DNA of 64,000 nucleotides from Excoecaria cochinchinensis (GCA_947683425.1 CANTUQ010000106.1:5145001-5209000), one strand, 5' to 3'. Positions 1 to 12,773 are shown, numbered from the stretch's first letter. Translations and numbers: made by a program. The notes: generated from the letters alone by a model not told the origin.

Positions 1-1190
1 CATATATGATAAACGTGAAAGAGTAGATGATAATGGATTAAAAAAAAGAAAGAAAGAGACAACAAATACAGTAGCCTACAAAGGGTATGAGTTGTGGATA
101 GATAGGCATGTCTATAGGGATAAAGTTGCATCTGCCATAGTTTGACTCATTTGTCGTGTCCACAGTCTTTGAGACTATAATGTCTCAATAGCACAAATGC
201 TAGAATACAGTATCCATAGTTGATACCCTAGCAGTATCCATAGTTCCGTTATCCGCATCTAAAGATGATGTACAGGCAAAATATAATTACAGAGACAAGA
301 TAAAAAGATGTGTAAAGACATGAATATGCTCAAAGGAAGAGTTTATAAGATTATAGTTTATGAACTTCTAATAATATATGAGTAATTATAGCATCTGATA
401 AAAATCGTTTATTATTTTTTTATATGACAATCATATAGATCATAAAATCATATGCAAATGGGCATATATTTATTTACGAAGACATGACATATGAACACAC
501 ACACAAACACATATATATGAAAGTTATATGAATTTAACTTGGATGTAAATATGTTAAGGTATGATATACATAAAGAACCTTTATATGACTATTGGTATAA
601 ATGGGTCACATAACCACAGTTGAAATACAAAACATATTAATATATTTATTTTTTTTATTTCACTTTATTTTTGGAGAGTAAATATATGAATTTATGAATA
701 TAAGCATGATCATATGCATGTGAGTGTGTTCGACAACTTCTGTGAGATGTGGTCCATATCATGTAAGTTCCCCACTAAGCTTTATGCTTAGCATGTGTTT
801 TTAATCCGTGTAGATATAGGATTTTGGGTGCAATTTTGAAGGATATTCCGCAGGGTTACCAACCAACACAAGTTAGAAGCAAAGTGATATGTTAGTTTTC
901 TTTTTGTATATAGTTTTATAGCATGTAAGGATTATATTTTTGTATAAGAGGATTCAAGATGTAAATATTTATGTAATGTAAGTAGATAGTCAAATGATAT
1001 ATATATGTGGATACAAGTATGTATAGAACTGTAAATGTTAAATTTTATTGTGTTTACATGTGTCTAAAGAAAAAAGAAAGAATCTATATCATTTGTACAT
1101 GCTTATAACTAAGCATATAACAAGAATTATTATGCATGTTTATAAGTGTATGTGAGACCCCTATTATTAGTAACGGGTTATATGTTTGTA
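1..1190 (+). mobile_element. Degenerate 3' portion of a Tekay-like LTR, truncated by window start
   Basis: No coding. The order of landmarks matches the LTR at 54176-58815: a GGATAGATA..GCATG stretch near 95-110, repeated GTATCCATAG/GATACC words and GAGACTATAATGTCTC at 170-250, a stem CTAAGC..GCTTAG at 775-791, GTGTAG at 808, and a decayed LTR end near 1170-1190 that aligns with ACGGGTATAAAGGTGTTACA at 58796-58815. The left part of the LTR lies outside the window. It appears to be inserted in the MULE gene that follows, since that coding similarity stops at the LTR end. The family assignment comes from comparison inside this window only. Confidence 0.6.
732..811 (+). other. LTR stem-loop module, copy a (decayed)
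   Basis: Stem CTAAGC (775-780) with GCTTAG (786-791), followed by GTGTAG. A weaker upstream hairpin pairs GACAAC with GTGGTC (732-754), with one mismatch. The same arrangement occurs in the other Tekay-like LTRs of the window. Confidence 0.55.
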
Positions 1191-1194
1191 AGTC

Positions 1195-3143
1195 GTAATT
1201 TGCTTGTAGGCAGTGTTACATCTAAGCCTTCATATTTCCAATTGTGTATCCTAAATCCTCCATAATAGTGCTGCCAGTCCTTTTCAAACTCCACATAACA
1301 TCATTTCTAAATCTCACATAATATTTGAATGCTAACTATTGGGAAATCATATTGAAGTTCTTGAAAACTTTACCACAAGTGTCATAAAATTTTGGGGTTT
1401 TAATTTGCAGAGTAGGGTCATTCTTACTAACTCTACTGGCCCATAAGCTATAAGTACAAATAGGTGTCATGCCCGTACTTATGACTCCAGTCTTATCATT
1501 AGTTGGAAAGTGAATTAAGAACCTGTTTTTGATGCTCTATGCTCTGCATGCCCTTTTAAATTGATCTAAGGTCCTGAACTTCATTCCATGTAACAAGACA
1601 GGGTTCTCCATATGTTTATCCTCATTGAACTCAAGAAATCTTATCCTTGTCTTATCATCAGAATCTTCAGAATACAGGTCATCTGAGTCTGGATAATCAA
1701 ATGAATCGCTGACAATATCATTCACTATATGTACAAAATCCTCAATATGAGGTTTGCTACCCTCTTTCTTTAGCCTGCCTCTTTTCACATTTTCTGACCG
1801 ATTATCCACATTCTCATCATAATCTCCATCTCTATAATCAAGGTTATAATATGGATCATTGAACTCTTTTATGTCTTCTTCATTTGTTGTCCCTATAATA
1901 TAAAGAGTAACATCAATAAGGAAAGGGTAACATCTGAATTTTTTGCACACAGTAAATCAATAAGAAAAGAAGAAAAAATATTTGAATCATTTTATCTATT
2001 ATTGCCATCAGCCTACAACTCATTGCGCAAACTCTCCTGTAAAAAATACATTACATATATGAAAGATAGCACAACGCTGCAACTATTCACTTTCATAATG
2101 GACTAGCAAACAAAGCCAACCAAGCTTGAAAATTATTAATAAAAGAGTAAATTACTAAATGCCATATCATGAAATATATAAGAAAAGAGGAGGTGGTAGT
2201 GGCATAAGATTTGTACCCGAAAATAAGAATATAAAGGTCTTACCAAAATTAGTGTCTCACTGTTAATTATCTAATTATTGAGTTTTTTTTTTATTTTTTG
2301 TGTATTATTTTTTTTTACCCTGTGCAGAGGAAGTCCTATTTAAAAGGTGGATTTTACTCTGTGTAGAGGAAGTCTCATTTATCATGAAATATATAAGAAA
2401 AGAGAAAAAAAAATATCTGACAATTTTTTGCACCTGAAAAGGGTAATATCTCAACAAAAAGAATAGAGAGGCACAAAAATGTCGAGCTGAATATGCATTA
2501 AATTATAAGAACATTCTTTTGAGCTGCAAAAAGGAAAAAAAAAAAGACAAACGATTGCAGCAATCTGGATATATGATAGATATATCATAAATATACCTAT
2601 TATTTATTATCATCTCCCTCGTTGTCTTCATCCTCTTGTTCAACTTTTTCATTGTCACCATCATCATCATCCGAGTATGCTTGCATTCAATCTTCATTCT
2701 CATAATTATTCCTATCATTTACTATTCCACAACTTGAATATGACCATCAGGAGTCAGACTTGGTTGACCAAGTTCTATGTATTCTCTATGCTAACTGTTG
2801 ACTAATTTTGATATACCATCATCCTTTTCCTTGGCTAACAATACTTCAGTAAGCACTCTTTCAAACATCCTTTTTAGATCCTTAAAATACTCATATTTTT
2901 TTCTCTTTGGTTTTATCTACAAAGCAATTTGTAATTGGAACCCCTTAACAATTCATCTGGATCATCCTCATCATCGAAATGATTAACAAAAATGTCAATC
3001 TCCTTGTCTTTATCAATTCTTAAGCACATTTTAAAAATATCAAATTCAGTGTCTAGAGGTTTTAAACCGCCCTTAAATGGTTCCTTGTAGAAAAACCTTA
3101 CAAAACCTTCACCATAAAACCGTTGATAAAACCTTTCAAACAT
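1195..3143 (-). pseudogene. MULE (MuDR-type) transposase, N-terminal part, degenerate
   Basis: The coding similarity is in pieces on the minus strand. The first, 3143-2913, holds the N-terminal PB1-like region of plant MULE proteins (FVRFFYKEPFKGGLKPLD, then FDIFKMCLRIDKDKEIDIFV). Next come an acidic Asp/Glu-rich stretch near 2760-2600 and a piece at 1950-1537 ending MENPVLLHGMKFRTLDQFKR. The last continues into 1536-1205 with NDPTLQIKT and CGKVFKNFN, the MuDR DNA-binding region. An in-frame TAG just after position 1537 stands where relatives have Trp; another stop lies further on. The DDE catalytic core is not present; the gene is cut by the LTR at 1-1190. Introns probably separate the pieces. 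Non-coding AT-rich spacers lie at 1951-2580 and 2760-2910. Broken, not expected to make transposase. Confidence 0.75.
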
Positions 3144-3299
3144 TTGGTTGGTGCCACATTTATTGTCCTTGCCACATTAGTAGGCTCACGTGGTAGCAGA
3201 TGTGGTAGTTGCCACATGGCATGTTGACATGTCAACTTTTCCACGTGGCATGCCATACGGCTTGTTGACATGTCAATTGTGTCATGTGGCATGTCACGT
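3144..3299. repeat. Palindrome-rich short repeats at the CACTA insertion site
   Basis: About 155 bp with repeated words CCACATGGCATG / CCACGTGGCATG / CATGTGGCATG. It has two TTGACATGTCAA palindromes (GTTGACATGTCAAC at 3223-3236; TTGACATGTCAA at 3264-3275) and a CCACGTGG G-box-like palindrome at 3241. It may be upstream sequence of the MULE gene. The outer CACTA element entered at CGT (3297-3299). Confidence 0.6.
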
Positions 3300-3318
3300 C
3301 ACTACAAGAAATTACACC
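3300..3318 (+). repeat. Outer CACTA left terminal inverted repeat
   Basis: CACTACAAGAAATT followed by ACACC. It pairs with 32161-32179 and is nearly identical to the right end of the inner CACTA (22460-22478). Confidence 0.9.
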
Positions 3319-3319
3319 T

Positions 3320-4020
3320 TTTATAACGCAAAAAATTATCATGAAAAATTCAATTTTCGTCGCTGAAAAAATAAGGTGACAAATTTTTATTGTCACTGAG
3401 AATGTAACGGTAAGCGCGTAACATAAAAATTTACGTGACAATTTAGTTATTTGTCACCATAAGTATCATTTTCTGTGACGAAAATGATTATCATCATATT
3501 TGTTTCTTACTTTTCATGACAAAAATTATGTCATAAATAAAATTAAATTTCGTCACATTATATTATTTATCGTCACAAAAGATTAGCATTTTTTATAACT
3601 AATTTAAAATTCATCACGAAATTAAACATTTTTAATGCCAAAACTCTACTTCTAATTAAAACCATTAAGTATTGGTTATGTAATTGTCGTCACAAATAAA
3701 TGTAATTTTCATCATAAAATATTTCATATCGTCATTAAATCTAATACTTTAAGTGACGAAAAATGATTTCGTCATTAAATTAATATATATCAATGATGAA
3801 TATAAATCGTCATATTATTTTACGAATTAGTGATATAAATACGGACAAAAATAATTGTCATAAAAAAAATAGTTTTAGTAACAACTTTTTATTGTCATTA
3901 AATAACGCCTTTTATGAAAATATTAATATCATAATTGTGAACATTATATCGTCATTTATGAACTAACAAGTTGACAAATTATGACAAATATACTTGTCAT
4001 ATATGCATTGCACTAAAAAT
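3320..4020. repeat. CACTA left subterminal repeat region
   Basis: Many copies, in both orientations, of a short motif like GTGACGAAA / TTTCGTCAC with decayed variants such as GTCATAAA. Subterminal arrays of this kind bind the element-encoded TnpA-type protein in characterised CACTA elements. Matches the region inside the right end of the inner CACTA (21750-22460), inverted. Confidence 0.8.
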
Positions 4021-5189
4021 GACACATTTTAAATTTAATGTTATAAAATCAATTAAATTTCTAAAGGAAATTGTCAATCAACTAATATAAAGTATTTATT
4101 TAAACAAAAGGTTAATTAAATAAAAACATACTACCTAATGCAAAAAATTAAAATATCCTAATCCATAATTCAGAAACAAACTCTATTGAAACTTCAAAAT
4201 TTGCATCCTGTTCCTACAAAAAAAAATCATATATTAGATAAAAAAAACTCAACCGTATGCAAAACATTAGAACAAGAACAATATAATAGTATGGCGCAAG
4301 AATATCACATGTTCCAAATGCTTAGAACAATAAAATAAGAAAATATAAAAACCAATGTAAAAAAACTGTAACTATTTTTAATATTAATTGGAACTATTTT
4401 CATATCATTGAACACAGTTAAAATAAATGCACAAGTATATATAATTTACATTAGAGAATTCAATCAACATTCATCCCGTTTGAATTTTCAGTGGCTTTGT
4501 TGCTGAACTTATGAGTGGAAATAAAAACATCACCCCAACACTGGCTTGATATAAAATATGGAAGCTGAGTCCGAAATACAACTGTAAAGCTAACCAAATA
4601 CTCCAAAAATATGTTGCAAAAACTTGACAAACCAATAGATTTGGAAGAGGTACAACCAAAAACACCACTAAAAATCAGTTTTCAAAAGGGTTCTGCATAT
4701 AAAACTTGCAGCAGGCTACATCAATTCCATCAAATTCCATGCAAATATTTTTGAACTACATAATTTATCCTTTTACAAGGATCAGAAAGTTCTCACAAAC
4801 CAGAAATATTTGACATTTTTTGTCAATTTCTCATAAGTTTAAAATGTTATAGCCAGAAAAAAAATCATACTAAGAGAAAACTGTATTAAAAGGATTAGTA
4901 AGTTCTCACAAACCAGAAATATTTGACATTTTTTGTCAATTTCTCATAAGTTAAAAATGTTCTAGCCAAAAAACATCAAATTAAGAGAAAACTTTATTAA
5001 AGACACAAACAAAATAACAATAAAGTTGCATGCAACATACCACATTGAGGCATAAAAAAGAGAAGTTACGCCTGTTACCTGAAAATTCATAAACATTACT
5101 ATCAATTCAACAGTTTGGAATGAAAAAAGAAAATCTAATTATCCATTACGACTAAGAAATCAATAATGTCAATATTTTTTTGACTTTTT
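4021..5189. other. Non-coding stretch downstream of the TNP2 remnant
   Basis: AT-rich. No open frame here looks like a protein. The only clear structure is a direct tandem duplication: unit 1 at 4778-4890 and unit 2 at 4891-5001 (period 113 bp), sharing AGTTCTCACAAACCAGAAAT and AGAGAAAACT. It probably holds the 3' untranslated end of the transposase transcript. Confidence 0.6.
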
Positions 5190-7436
5190 ATATTACCTTT
5201 CAGTAGGATACATCCAACAAAATTGAACAGGACCACCGAGTAATGCCTCATATGGCAAATGAATTGGTAAATGAACCATGATATCCAAAAATGCAGGTGG
5301 GTATATCATTTCTAACTTGCATAAAATTAGGCAAATGCCTTCTTTCATTTTCTTCAACTCCTATCCAACTTCTTACAACACAGACATTGGAAAAAATCAC
5401 CCAATTCGGCCAATACCCTACATACTTCCTTTCTTAAACTTCCACGAATGCCAACAGGAAGTATGCATTGTAAAAGTACATGACAATCATGACTTTTCAA
5501 TCCTGATATCTTGTTATCACTTGAACTAACACATCGAGAGATATTAGAGGCATAGCCATCAAGAAATTTCACAGATTTCAAGAAGTCACAAAAATTTTGC
5601 CTTTCTTTCTTTTTCATGACATAGCATGCAACAGGCATTTTATATTTTCCATCATCCCTTCTCACCAAGTGTAGCTCTTTACGGATTCTTATGTCTTCTA
5701 AATCTTGTATTGCCTTCACAGTATCTTTTATTTTTCCATCAATATTTAACATGGTTCCTAAAATACTCTCACAAATGTTCTTTTCTATATGCATTACATC
5801 TAAGTTGTGCCTTAATTTCAACTTACTCCAATAAGGCAACTCATAGAATATGCTGCATCTCGTCCAATTTAATTCTTGTAAAGTGCGCTTTCTTTTTCTA
5901 TTGTTTAGATATTTTCCGGGTGCCACAATTGTCAATTTTTCTAACTGTCTTAACACTTCATCTCTATTTAATTCAATGGGTGCCTCTCTACCTTCTCTCT
6001 CACTATTGAACTTCCTACTCTTTCTCCAACTATGATTTTTTGGTAAGAACCAACGATGTCCCATGTAACATATCTTGTTGCGCAATAACTGGGAGCAAGT
6101 TTAATCATTGCAAATTGGACTTGCCATATAACCCTTAGTACTCCAACCAGATAAATCACCATATATAGGAAAATCATTTATAGTTCATAATACAGCTGCA
6201 TGCATTTGGAAACTATTTTGACAAAAAACATCGAATGTTTCAATCCCTTCTATTCATAGTTCTTTTAACTCATCTATTAATGGCCGTAAGTAGACATCAA
6301 TATCTTTTCCTGGAGACTTAGGTCCTAGAATTAACAAGGACATCATAAAAAATGGTGGTTTCATGCAATCTCAAGGTGGAAGGTTCAATGGCCATAAAAT
6401 CACAGGCCACATACTATAAGTGCTACTTAAATTACCAAATGGATTAAAACCATCTGCAGCTAAAGCAAGCCTTACATTGCGGGGATCATTTGCGAACCAA
6501 GGAAACTTATTAGCAAAGTCCTTCCAAGCTTCCGAATCAGCTGGGTGCCACATATATTCATCATCAACACGCTTTTCATGATGCCAAATCATTTTTTTTT
6601 GACATTTTATGAGGCATAAATAATCTTTGCAACTTAGGCTTTACTGAAAAGCACCGTAAAACTTTATACGCTATCTTTTTTCCCTTTCCATCATTAATTT
6701 TCCACCTAAAAGTACCACATGTGGGACATCACTCATAATTTTTATTTTTCTTCCAAAACAAGACACAGTCATACTTATAAGCATGAATGGACTCATATCC
6801 TAACCTAAGATCACGCATAAACTTTTTTACCTTGTAATAAGAACTTAGAAGTACCTCTTCTTCAGGTAATGATTCTTTAATTAACTTTAACAACATATTT
6901 ATTTCTTTGTTACTTATCTTTTTATATACTTTTAAATAGAGCAATTTAATAATAAAAGAAAACTTTAAAAATTTCTTACAGCCAAGATATAACTTTGTAT
7001 TAGCATCCCTCATAATAGATTCAAGAAAATTAGGCAGGACACTTAGATAAGTGTTATGTTATTCATTTTGCTCATCGGTTTTATCCTTTTGGTAATATTT
7101 TTCACCCAATTTATGTAGCAAGTAAAAAATTCCATTATCTTCTTCATCTAAATTCTCATTAGACCTATCACACTCTTTTTGGAAATCACCCTCCTCAATG
7201 GGATTAGATGTTTCTCCATGATAAAACCATATCTGATAACATTTATCTATCCCTCGAACTAATAAATGATCCTCAACTATTTTTTGACTTCTAATATATA
7301 AGGTTATACAACTTGTACATGGACATTGGATGTCACAATCTTTTCCCGTATGATTTTTTACGAAATTCATAAAAGATCATACTCCTTCTATGTACTCTTT
7401 AGACCATTTCATGGTATACATCAATCTCTTATCCAT
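5190..7436 (-). pseudogene. TNP2-type CACTA transposase, degenerate
   Basis: Reading right to left, landmarks of TNP2 proteins appear in the correct order. They are a transposase-associated N-terminal domain from ATG 7436 (MDKRLMYTMKWSKEYIEGV), DANTKLYLGCKKF (about 7010), CPTCGTFRW (6730), HPADSEAW and DPRNVRLALAADGFNPFG (6590-6430), MWPVILWPLNLPP, CYMGHRWFLPKNH (6070), LDVMHIEKN (5780) and a DUF4218-like tail, IMVHLPIHLPYEALLGGPV (5285-5225). The Asp residues in ADGFNPFG and LDVMHIEKN belong to the presumed DDE/D core. In-frame stops occur at 7377-7379, 7059-7061, 6729-6731, 6254-6256, 6185-6187 and 6101-6103, and a frameshift near 5360 puts the tail in another frame. At least two stops replace conserved Trp. 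It cannot encode active transposase as it stands; family assignment is secure. Confidence 0.9.
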
Positions 7437-8055
7437 TTTTTAATATAACCTAAATGAAAATAATCATTATTAAGTAATTGAAAAAAAAATAATCTAGTTG
7501 AAGTTAAATTGAGCCCACATATACCAAACATAACATAAAACATATATATAAAACTATTTTGGGTAAAATCTACATACTATTTAAGTAGTTTTCAAGACAA
7601 TAATTACAGCATACAAAGTAATTTTATAAATTTATAAGATCAAAAAAAGGAGAAAAACCTGATAATGTAAAGTTGACACTGGTTTAGACCTTTAAAAATA
7701 TAGTTGATTCTTGTGCATCCTAAAAAAAAAGAAAAAATATATTATTATTATTATTATTATTATTATATTAATATAAATATAATGATAATATAAATATTAA
7801 TAATAATATGCTCAAAATAAATAAATTTAACAAATTAACATGACATACAAAATATATTCACAAGGTAAATAAATGGAAATAGGAACAAAGATCATAATGC
7901 CATTTATATACTAATTAGATTAATTCAAGCAAAAGACAAAAAATATATACTAAAACAAGGTTACTCAGTTTTGTAATGAAGGAGGTTAAAGCAATTAATA
8001 AAGCACTTGAACCAGTTAAATCAAACACCATAAAACTGAAAAAGAGGAGAGAAAT
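7437..8055. other. AT-rich spacer upstream of TNP2 with a (TTA)n microsatellite
   Basis: No recognisable coding. A run of ATT trinucleotides lies at about 7741-7765. The sequence resumes after the solo-LTR insertion at 28992, the TSD GAAAT being at 8051-8055 and 28987-28991. It is probably intron or leader of the CACTA gene. Confidence 0.5.
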
Positions 8056-9169
8056 TGTCACACCCCGTTTGCCCTCGTAGAATGAGCCATCTGTGTGTGC
8101 ATGCATTGTGTGTGTATTTTGGCTTGTGATAAGGGCATTTTGGGTAAAAATGCTTATTTTGTGGGTTTATTATAGTGTGGGTGCTCATATTGTGTTAGGG
8201 TGTGAATTAGTTGAGTTGCGTTTGGGTGTGCTTGAGCATATCATAGTAGGATGTGTTTATGGGGTTGTGCTTGTGTGTGTGTGTGTTCACACATTTGTTG
8301 GGTATTATTAGATGGGAAAGCTTTGTGTGTTTGTAGAGTATTATTGTTGGGTGTGTGTGATCAAAATTCACCACTAGGAAGGGGACATATGGCATGTGTT
8401 CGGAGAGAGAGGGGATTTAGAAGAGGAAAGAGGAATGGGAAGCAGAATTTGCTCCCTTCATCCCGTTTCTCTCTTTTCTTCATCTCTCTTCTTCCTCTTC
8501 TCTTCCTATTTTGATTGCCCTAGCTTGGATTCAAGCTCTTGGTGGTGGGAATTGATCACATCTTGTATTTATTTGGTGAGTTTTCTGTATTTCCATCTTG
8601 TTGTTGTTGTTCTTCTTCTCCTTCTTTATTTTCTGGATTTGGAGTTTTGATCTAGGGTTTGTATTTTGTGTGTTATTGTTGGTTTATTGGTTAGTTGAGC
8701 CTCCCCGTGACCCAAAAGGCAAGTAGAAGGCTGGTACTAGTAGAGCTCATTAGATTTGGAGCTAAGGAGAGAAGGTTTGGGAATTTCTGCTATTGTGATG
8801 TTTATATGTTCAAATGTGTATATGCATGAATTTCTGGAATTTTGGTTGTGTAAATGGACCTAAGTTGGTATGCATGTTATGGGTTTTTAGTTGTGATAAA
8901 TGATTATGCATAAGTGTGGGTTTATTGAAGTGATTGTGGAGTTGAATGAGTTGTGCTGGAAATTTAAAGATTTTGTGATTCTTGGGATGTTATTGTGTAA
9001 ATTGATAGATTGATGGGAATTGATTGTTGAAATGTGCTATATTGTGTTGCTCATGGTGTTTGGAAAGCCAAAATTGAGGTAAGAAGTGGTTTGGGTTGAA
9101 TGTGTGTGAGTTGGTGTTGTGAAAGAGGGATTTTTCTGCAAATTTTCTAGGCAAGGGCTGGAATTCACG

Positions 9170-9480
9170 ACTCTGTCGCGAGCGTGACATTATCGCGAGG
9201 TCGCGATAGAGCCCGGTGAAAGCAGCCCTCGCACTCATCCGAGCTCTTTGCTGAGTTGTGCAGCAGAGCCTCTGTCGCGAGCGTGATGCCTATCGTGAGT
9301 GCGACAGAGAGCTCGGCTGTCGATCTGTTGGGCGATCTGTTCTAGGTTGGCAGCTCACTGTCGCGAGCGCGACAGCGAAATGCCCTTATTCCCTCGCGAG
9401 ATCGCGACGAGTGTCGAGGTCGCGACCTGGACAAGTCTGCCTCTATTGCGAGCGTGACGTTGTCACGGTCGCGACAGTGC
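9170..9480 (+). repeat. CpG-rich palindrome cluster in the solo LTR
   Basis: Repeated TGTCGCGAGCGTGACA-like boxes. Examples are CTGTCGCGAGCGCGACAG near 9359-9376, TCGCGAGGTCGCGA near 9193-9206, and CTCGCGAGATCGCGACGAG at about 9393-9411. GC content is far above that of the flanks. The array LTRs carry the same kind of box at 14713-14746. Confidence 0.75.
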
Positions 9481-11404
9481 CTTTTGCCTACCTTGCTTTC
9501 TGATTTTGCCTTTCTTCTAAAATGAATTTCAAATATCTTTTCCATGGTTCATCCTTACTGTATGCTCTATGAATGTGTTTATATGTCTATTATATTACGA
9601 ATTATACATGATGGATTGTACATGATTTGGTTTATGTGTGACCTGCTAGAGTCAAGTAAGTGGATAGTTAGGCATGCCTCATAGAGTCTTTTAGCTGCAA
9701 CCGTAGTTTCGTTTGGACCCTGATCAGGTTCCTGTTTGGTTCCTCGCAAACCCCTCAGTATTTGGATCTTGTTTAAGGTCCCCTCAATAAAATGTTTTGT
9801 AATTGATAAAAGGAAATGGTATTCGATTCGTGCCCGTAAGGTACTGTCAGTATTCGATTCATACTCGTAAGGTACTATCTGTATACTCGTTATCCACTAT
9901 TTGTGAGTCAGCAGGTGTTCTATTTTTTTGTTATGTTACGATACGATTATAAGTGTAACACCCTGAAGTGGCCCTAGAAGAATTACAGAAATTTGGTTCA
10001 AGAAATCAAGTGTTGAGTGTGGGAGCCCTGTCGCGGGCACGATAAGTGTCACGGGCGCGATGGAACCCTCCAGCGGACATCAGCTTAATTGAGTGTGTGG
10101 GTTCTGTCGCGAGCGCGACAGTGTCGCGGGTGCGACAGAACGCTTCATGGGAAGCTTAATTGAGTTGGATTATTTTGGATTATTTGATGTGTATTGGACA
10201 CGTGGCAATGTAAGAGTTTGGCAAGTGGCGTTGTAGGGAAATTATGGCATCAAATAAGTTAAAAGGGGGATTAAAAGTCAAGAAGAGATATACATATAAA
10301 TCAAAAGGGAAATAAGAAAATAAAAGAGATGTACATGTATTAAATTTGGAAGGTGGGAATTTAATTTTGGGATGAGGTTGGACCAGCTGCCTTGCTTTCT
10401 TTTCCCACGTTGAATTGCTTTGGCCTTTAGTTTTCTTTTCCTTTTTCCTTTGCTTTTCTGCCGTGCTCCCTCCCTTGCTCTTCCCTTTGTTCTTTTCTTC
10501 TTCATTTGCTTGGTTCTTTGAGAAGAACCACTTGGATGGCTTAAAGAGAGTATAGTAGGGCTTAATTGGTCTCTTCAAGAAGGTAAGTAACGTGTCTTTA
10601 TGTGTATTGGTCTTCTTCTATTACTTGGTTCTTGTTTCTAATTTAAAGTGAGAAGAAGTTTAACTTAAGTGTTTTCTATGTGGTTTGTGGAAGCTATGAA
10701 CAAGAGATTGGATAAAGAAATGGAAGAGGTTGAAGCTGAATAGAGCATAGAGTTCAAGTTTCCTAGAGGTAGGAATCGTGCGCAAATATCATTTCGATTG
10801 CTTGCGGTGCTTATGATATGTGTGTATATGCTTCTAAGTATGTGAATTGATCAAGTGAGTGTGTGTATAGATGATAGAGTTTGATTAGGCAAATTCTGCT
10901 TATTTGTCACCTGAACTCTGTGTGATATTTTTGTCATAAGTATAGTTATAGACCTATGAATTGAGTGATTCTTAAGCCAAGAGAACCATGACTTCTATAC
11001 CTATAAAAGTCTCAGAAATGAGCTTGAGCAAATTCTTTCTCTAAAGCCCTAAAAATTGGTTAAAACCGTAGTGTCCCTGTTTGGGTCGGGTTATTAGAAC
11101 AGTATAGGTTGTTTAGCCTATATCTGGAGTTATAGATGTCCAATTGAACTGAGATTTATCCTATTTGAAAGTTAACGTCCTAGGGAACATTTGTTAAGAA
11201 GAAAGTGTTGCCTGACAATGACCTTTAGAGGTCAGTTTAGATGATACAAGTTTGAAGTGAAAAGCAATCTCATAAAGGTTCCTGGCGGAGCCTTCTGTAG
11301 CGAGCACGACAGTGGTCGCGATCGCGACAGAGACACATTCTCAGCAAGTGGAGTTTTGTCCTAGTCATGTTGTGTAGTGTGACTCAGAGCGCAAAGGATG
11401 CGAA

Positions 11405-11547
11405 AGCACGAGTCGTGCTCACCGAGAGAGGAAAGTGAGAGCACGTAACATGCTCCAGGGAAAAGAAGGAGTGAGCACGAGTCGTGCTCAGGGGGAAGCA
11501 CCAAACGTGCTCCAGTTGAGTGAGAGAGTGAGCACGAGTCGTGCTCC
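11405..11547 (+). repeat. GAGCACGA-type palindrome cluster, LTR1
   Basis: Three copies of the near-perfect palindrome GAGCACGAGTCGTGCTC (about 11406, 11474, 11530), with related GAGCACGTAACATGCTCC and AGCACCAAACGTGCTCC boxes between them. A decayed CpG palindrome lies just upstream (11292-11330). Confidence 0.85.
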
Positions 11548-12293
11548 TGCCCTCTTCTTCTCTGTTGTCCTGTTTTGATCTTCTGCTCCTTTTTTGGTTT
11601 GTTATAGGTTTATATGAGTTTTGCATATTACCATTTGGTCCGTGTTTGGTTTAAAATTATCTTTTAAACCTCTTGCATGATTAGTAATAATTAAATGTAC
11701 ATGATTAATAAAGTTGTATATGAATTAAATGTCTTTGAATTTGATAAATGCACTTGAATTACAGTTGATGAGTTGGTATCTATATATAGTAATTGAGTTG
11801 TTTCTGAGCCTGATTACCGATATAGTGGATAGATAAGCATGCTTATAAAGGGATTATCGAGGGCAGCTGCCATGATTCCACCCCATTTTGGTGAAGCGGG
11901 TCGACCTCCGAGAATGGTCAATTAATAGAGATAGATGAAAATGTTTTGTGACTCTGGTCCATCGAAAATGTTTTTATTATAGAGCGTCCCGTATCCACCA
12001 TGAAAGAAATTCAGGCTTATTAATGTTGTGTAGTGAACTTGAGATGATTAAGAGTAGTGTTCTGAATAAATGCTATAGTACAAGAGAGTAATGTTTAAGT
12101 ACATTATAGTTCTGTGTACAAGTGTATGATTACATGAATGTGAACACATGATAGCGTATATTTGAATAAATGTTATGTACAAGTTGTTGTGTACATGAGT
12201 AAGTAAAAGAGTAGATGTTATACACATGTGTGTTCATAGTACTTGATAACTGAGCTATTTGATTTTGTTACATGAATTGTATGATTTATGTAC

Positions 12294-12370
12294 GACTTCG
12301 TAAAGAAGTCCTTTGCATTATTTTCATCCCCACTAAGCGTTATCGCTTAGCACGGATGTTTATCTCCGTG
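12294..12370 (+). other. LTR stem-loop module, copy b (LTR1)
   Basis: Three successive perfect 6-bp stems: GACTTC/GAAGTC (12294-12310), CTAAGC/GCTTAG (12333-12350) and CACGGA/TCCGTG (12351-12370), followed directly by TAGGT. It lies about 385 bp before the LTR end. Confidence 0.85.
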
Positions 12371-12761
12371 TAGGTTTACAAGTTCGGATCAGTGAGCGGG
12401 CATCTGCGGGTCAAGGCCACTAGGAAGTATTGTTATCTTTTTGTACAAGTTAAAGATAGAGTTGGTGGTGTTTTGAGTAACATCATTATGTAATAAGAGA
12501 AAAAGAATCACATGTAAATGTATATGTAAAGTTAAATGGGAACAGATTGTAATATGAACATGTATAATGATAAATATATATATGTAGTTAATACGAATTA
12601 CATGTTGGGCCCTAGTGTAGTAGTAATTTATTTTATTATTCTTAAATGGATGTATATTATGCTATTGCTTCCGCTAGTGTATGTATATGTGCATGTATAC
12701 GTAAGTGTCGGCGTGGCGCCCCGATATTCTTTCCCGAGGGTATGGGGGTGTTACAATTAAG

Positions 12762-12773
12762 TGGTATCAGAGC
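12762..12773 (+). promoter_or_regulatory. Primer binding site, internal region 1
   Basis: TGGTATCAGAGC, the complement of the 3' end of plant initiator Met-tRNA, 6 bp after the LTR end. Confidence 0.93.

Larger units (their letters stand above)
9954..12755 (+). repeat. Array LTR1 (2802 bp)
   Basis: Complete LTR. It differs from LTR2-4 in having a single GGCAAGTGGCGTTGTAGGG unit (near 10217) and a shorter GAGCACGAGTCGTGCTC cluster (11405-11547). It contains stem-loop module copy b at 12294-12370. Long antisense open frames (for example 10180-10578) are not supported as genes. Confidence 0.92.

Noticed and set aside
2503..2718. 71-codon frame with Met-rich run
   Set aside because: The neighbouring frame on the same strand reads as the acidic segment of the MULE protein; this one is a shadow.
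8093..8650. Several short plus-strand frames rich in Cys/Val and Leu/Phe
   Set aside because: They arise from GTGTGT and CTTCTT low-complexity sequence in the solo LTR.
10180..10578. Antisense open frames (also 13523-13996, 25588-26091) shared by the LTR copies
   Set aside because: They lie inside recently duplicated LTRs, opposite to element transcription, and have low-complexity Lys-rich or Ser-rich readings. Similarity among copies comes from duplication.
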